A stretch of DNA of 64,000 nt, from the NCBI GenBank assembly GCA_964406445.1, contig CAYORU010000012.1, positions 1 through 64,000 on the forward strand, in the 5' to 3' direction. Shown here one piece after another: positions 61,169 through 64,000 of this stretch. The stretch comes from SG8-30 sp964406445. Lineage in GTDB: Bacteria > Pseudomonadota > Gammaproteobacteria > Steroidobacterales > Steroidobacteraceae. Both the position numbers and the translations under genes were made by a program. The stretch's first letter is position 1. Every line of letters begins with the position of its first letter. The notes beneath the pieces were generated by a model that saw nothing but the letters and a program-made list of their open reading frames with translations, was not told where the DNA came from and made no database searches.

Positions 61169-62086
61169 TTGCCGAAGGTCAGCCACGCCAGGTACGTCGG
61201 CGAACTCGTCGGGCAGGCCGCCCGGCGCCTCGCGCGGGCCCCGCTCGCCTACGGGCACGGCACGGACAACCCGCTCGACGAGGCCGCTGCGCTCGTCTTC
61301 CACGCGCTCGGGATCGCGCACTCGGCGGCGCCGGCCGCCTATGGCTGGGCCGTGGATTCGCGCGGGCGCGCCCGGGCACAGGCGCTGGTCGAGCGGCGCA
61401 TCCGCGAGCGGCTGCCGTTCGCCTACCTCACCGGCCGCACCTGGTTCGCGGGACTCGAGTTCGAGGTCACGCCGGACGTGCTGGTGCCGCGCTCGCCGAT
61501 CGCCGAGCTGGTCGAGCGGCGCTTCGAGCCCTGGGTGCGCCCGGCGCGGGTCGGCCGGATCCTCGACATCGGCACGGGCTCGGGCTGCATCGCCGTCGCC
61601 TGCGCGCGGGCCTTCCCGGAGGCGCGGGTCGAGGCGACGGACGTCTCCCACGCGGCGCTCGCGGTCGCCGCGCGAAACATCCGCCGGCACCTGCTCGATC
61701 GGCGCGTCCGGCCGGTGCTCTCCGACGTCTACGACGGCTTGGCCGGCGCCCGCTACGATATCATCGTGAGCAATCCGCCCTACGTGCCCGAGCGCGAGGT
61801 GGCGAGGCTGCCGGCCGAGTACGGGCGCGAGCCGCGCCTCGGCCTCGCGGCGGGGCGCGACGGGCTCGACGTGGTGGCGCGCATCCTCCGCGGCGCCGGG
61901 GCGCATCTCGCGGCGCAGGGGATCCTCGTGGTCGAGGTGGGCGAGTCGCAGGCGGCCGTGGAGCGGCGCTGGCCGCGCGTGCCGTTCACCTGGCTCGAGT
62001 TCGAGCGCGGCGGTGGCGGCGTCCTGCTCCTGACCGCGGCGCAGGTGCGCGCGCACCGGCGCGACCTGCGCGGTCCGGCAAACTGA
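61169..62086 (+). CDS. prmB: 50S ribosomal protein L3 N5-glutamine methyltransferase
   Basis: SAM-dependent enzyme that methylates a glutamine of ribosomal protein L3. 305 residues. LPFAYLTGRTWFAGLEFEV, LDIGTGSGCIAVACA (SAM site) and IIVSNPPYVPE (NPPY catalytic motif). TTG at 61169 is supported by GAGGAGGGG at 61156-61164. PrmC is similar, but the N-terminal DNPLDEA and PR(S/T)PIAEL layout fits PrmB, as does its place before aroC. Confidence 0.93.
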   Translation: MPKVSHARYVGELVGQAARRLARAPLAYGHGTDNPLDEAAALVFHALGIAHSAAPAAYGWAVDSRGRARAQALVERRIRERLPFAYLTGRTWFAGLEFEVTPDVLVPRSPIAELVERRFEPWVRPARVGRILDIGTGSGCIAVACARAFPEARVEATDVSHAALAVAARNIRRHLLDRRVRPVLSDVYDGLAGARYDIIVSNPPYVPEREVARLPAEYGREPRLGLAAGRDGLDVVARILRGAGAHLAAQGILVVEVGESQAAVERRWPRVPFTWLEFERGGGGVLLLTAAQVRAHRRDLRGPAN

Positions 62087-62100
62087 AACCGGGGAGTCCC

Positions 62101-63198
62101 GTGTCCGGCAACACCTTCGGCAAGCTGTTCTGCGTCACCACCTTCGGCGAGAGCCACGGCCCGGCGCTCGGCGCGGTCGTCGACGGCTGCCCGCCGGGGC
62201 TCGAGCTCGCGGAGCCGGACCTGCAGGCCGACGTCGACCGCAGGCGCACCGGCACCTCGCGCTTCACCAGCCAGCGGCGCGAGGAGGACCGCGTGCGGCT
62301 GCTGTCGGGCGTCTTCGAGGGACGCACCACCGGCGCCTCGATCGGCCTCGTCATCGAGAACACCGACCAGCGCTCGCGCGACTACGACAAGATCAAGGAC
62401 CGCTTCCGGCCGGGCCACGCCGACTACACCTACCAGCAGAAGTACGGCTTCCGCGACTACCGCGGCGGCGGCCGCTCCTCGGCGCGCATCACCGTCGCGA
62501 CGGTCGCGGCGGGGGCGATCGCGCGCAAGTACCTGCGCGCCGCGCTCGGCCTCGAGGTGCGCGGCTGGCTGTCGAAGATGGGTCCGTTCGACCTCGCGGC
62601 GGTGGACCCGGACGGCGCCTACGGCAACCCGTTCTTCAGCCCCGATCCCTCGCGCCTGCCCGAACTGGAGAGCTACCTCTGGGACCTGCGCAAGCGCGGC
62701 GACTCGGTCGGCGCCCGCGTGACCTGCGTGGCGCGCGGCGTGCCGCCCGGGCTCGGCGAGCCGATGTTCGACCGCGTCGACGCCGACCTCGCCCACGCGC
62801 TCATGGGCATCAACGCCGTGAAGGCGGTCGAGATCGGCGACGGGGTCGCGGTCGCCGGACAGCTCGGCAGCGAGCACCGCGACGAGCTGACGCCCGCGGG
62901 CTTCCGGTCCAACCACGCCGGCGGCACGCTCGGCGGCATCAGCTCGGGGCAGGACCTCGTGGTGCACGTCTCGCTGAAGCCGACCTCGAGCATCCAGGTC
63001 CCCGGCGAGACCATCGACGTGCACGGCGAGCCGGTGGAGATCGTCACGACCGGCCGGCACGATCCCTGCGTCGGCCTGCGCGCCGTGCCGATCGTCGAGG
63101 CGATGGTCCTGCTGGTGCTGATGGACCATCTCCTGCGCCACCGCGCGCAGTGCGCCGGCGTGAGCTCGCCCACGCCGGACATCACCCGCCCGCGCTGA
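62101..63198 (+). CDS. aroC: Chorismate synthase
   Basis: FMN-dependent last step of the shikimate pathway. 365 residues with FGESHGPALGAVVDGCPPG, RRRTGTSRFTSQRREEDRV, RPGHADYTYQQKYGFRDYRG, GRSSARIT and GGISSGQDLV. GTG at 62101, 14 bases after prmB, with CGGGGAG ahead. Complete. Confidence 0.97.
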   Translation: MSGNTFGKLFCVTTFGESHGPALGAVVDGCPPGLELAEPDLQADVDRRRTGTSRFTSQRREEDRVRLLSGVFEGRTTGASIGLVIENTDQRSRDYDKIKDRFRPGHADYTYQQKYGFRDYRGGGRSSARITVATVAAGAIARKYLRAALGLEVRGWLSKMGPFDLAAVDPDGAYGNPFFSPDPSRLPELESYLWDLRKRGDSVGARVTCVARGVPPGLGEPMFDRVDADLAHALMGINAVKAVEIGDGVAVAGQLGSEHRDELTPAGFRSNHAGGTLGGISSGQDLVVHVSLKPTSSIQVPGETIDVHGEPVEIVTTGRHDPCVGLRAVPIVEAMVLLVLMDHLLRHRAQCAGVSSPTPDITRPR

Positions 63199-63199
63199 C

Positions 63200-64000
63200 T
63201 TGGCGGCGTCCCGGGCCCGGCTGGCGGCCGGCTTCTTCTGGTACTTCGCGGCCGTCGGGGTGTTCGTCCCGTACTGGCCGGTGTACCTGGACGCGCGGGG
63301 CCTCGACGCGCTGGCGATCGGATTCCTCATGAGCGTGTTCGCGGCGATGCGCGTGGTGGGCGCGCCGCTGTACGCGCACTGGGCCGACGCGTCGGGCCGG
63401 CCGCTGTCGCTGCTGCGCTTCGGCGCGGCCGCCTGCCTCGCCTGCGCGCTCGCCTTCCCCTGGCTCGGGCCGCTGCCGGCGCTCGCGCTGGCGCTTGCGC
63501 TCTACAGCGCGCTCTGGAACGGGATCGTGTCGGTCTACGACGCGCACGTGCTCGACCGGCTCGGCGCGGAGTCCGGCCGCTACGGCGCGCTGAGGCTGTG
63601 GGGCTCGGTCGGCTTCATCGCGACCTCGATCGCCGGCGGCGTGGCGCTCGCCGGGGAGCGCGTGGGGCTGCTCCCGTACCTGCTGGCGGCGCTGATCGGC
63701 TGCACCTGGCTGTCGTTCGGCGGGCAGGGTGGAGGCGCGGCGCCCGCGCCGCGCCGCGAGGCGCCGCCGCTCGGTCCCCTGTTGCGCGACCGGCGGGTCA
63801 TCGTGTTCCTGCTGGTGTCTTTCCTGATGCTCGCGAGCCACGGCGCCTACTACGGCTTCCTCTCGCTGTATCTCGCCGAGCACGGCCATTCGAGCTTCGC
63901 GATCGGGGCGCTGTGGGCCTGGGCCGTGGCCGCCGAGATCCTGGTGTTCCTGTGCGGCCGCTGGCTGCTCGAGCGCTTCAGCCTGCACGCGCTGGTCGTG
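63200..64000 (+). CDS. MFS transporter, partial (3-phenylpropionate/HcaT-like)
   Basis: The first 267 codons of a major facilitator protein; it runs off the window. It opens with FFWYFAAVGVFVPYWPVYLD and has GxLxDxx-type AHWADASGRPLSL, about seven or eight hydrophobic segments, and ALRLWGSVGFIATSIAGG, all typical of the HcaT/LacY-like family that takes up aromatic acids or sugars. TTG at 63200 lies 2 bases after the aroC stop, so it is probably cotranscribed. The substrate cannot be told. Confidence 0.82.
   Translation, partial: MAASRARLAAGFFWYFAAVGVFVPYWPVYLDARGLDALAIGFLMSVFAAMRVVGAPLYAHWADASGRPLSLLRFGAAACLACALAFPWLGPLPALALALALYSALWNGIVSVYDAHVLDRLGAESGRYGALRLWGSVGFIATSIAGGVALAGERVGLLPYLLAALIGCTWLSFGGQGGGAAPAPRREAPPLGPLLRDRRVIVFLLVSFLMLASHGAYYGFLSLYLAEHGHSSFAIGALWAWAVAAEILVFLCGRWLLERFSLHALVV

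Overview
The window is a GC-rich chromosomal segment from a gammaproteobacterium. The gene order glyA-nrdR-ribD-ribE-ribBA-ribH-nusB-thiL, the block xseB-ispA-dxs-folE2, a parE/parC pair, a FimX-type protein and a full EF-P lysylation set all fit that class. A deep-branching high-GC order is my inference; no rRNA is present to test it. Several starts are GTG or TTG, supported by a Shine-Dalgarno sequence or an overlap with the upstream stop.

Region 1 (1-17 kb) is accessory and partly decayed. It holds a Fic AMP-transferase gene coupled to an unknown helical-repeat protein, a secreted delta-60 repeat protein, a ruined IS91-type transposase, a membrane-anchored Rossmann protein, the N-terminal stump of rsgA, a secreted GloVer-repeat protein and a DUF6445-type dioxygenase-like protein. 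Next comes a compact lasso-peptide cluster on the minus strand: a 38-residue precursor, a B leader peptidase and a C lasso cyclase, with no transporter. Beside it is a large membrane-anchored ClpB-like AAA+ protein whose C-terminus is a release-factor-2-derived module without the GGQ domain. A broken lectin-like gene closes this part.

Region 2 (17-27 kb) has an MscS-type channel, an Ohr peroxidase, the DabA/DabB inorganic-carbon uptake pair with a divergent LysR regulator, tadA, mltF, tRNA-Ser(CGA) and an orphan T6SS-type FHA protein.

Region 3 (27-64 kb) is mostly housekeeping: DUF1820, purL, ettA, a histone-deacetylase-family amidohydrolase, glyA-nrdR, the riboflavin operon with nusB and thiL, a Ser/Thr kinase with a cyclic-nucleotide-binding domain, folE2, the dxs-ispA-xseB isoprenoid block, a rubrerythrin/Fe-S/DUF3501 operon, parE, parC, fimX-like, epmB/efp, the overlapping sco-psd-epmA-msrC operon, and prmB-aroC followed by an MFS gene cut by the window edge.

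Five copies of a dispersed intergenic element lie between 31.9 and 54.4 kb. Each has inverted arrays of a 7-bp GTGA-starting unit around a conserved core of about 39 bp. In four cases a unit of the element supplies the stop codon of the neighbouring gene. The observations most worth following are the lasso cluster, the ClpB/RF2 fusion and this repeat family.
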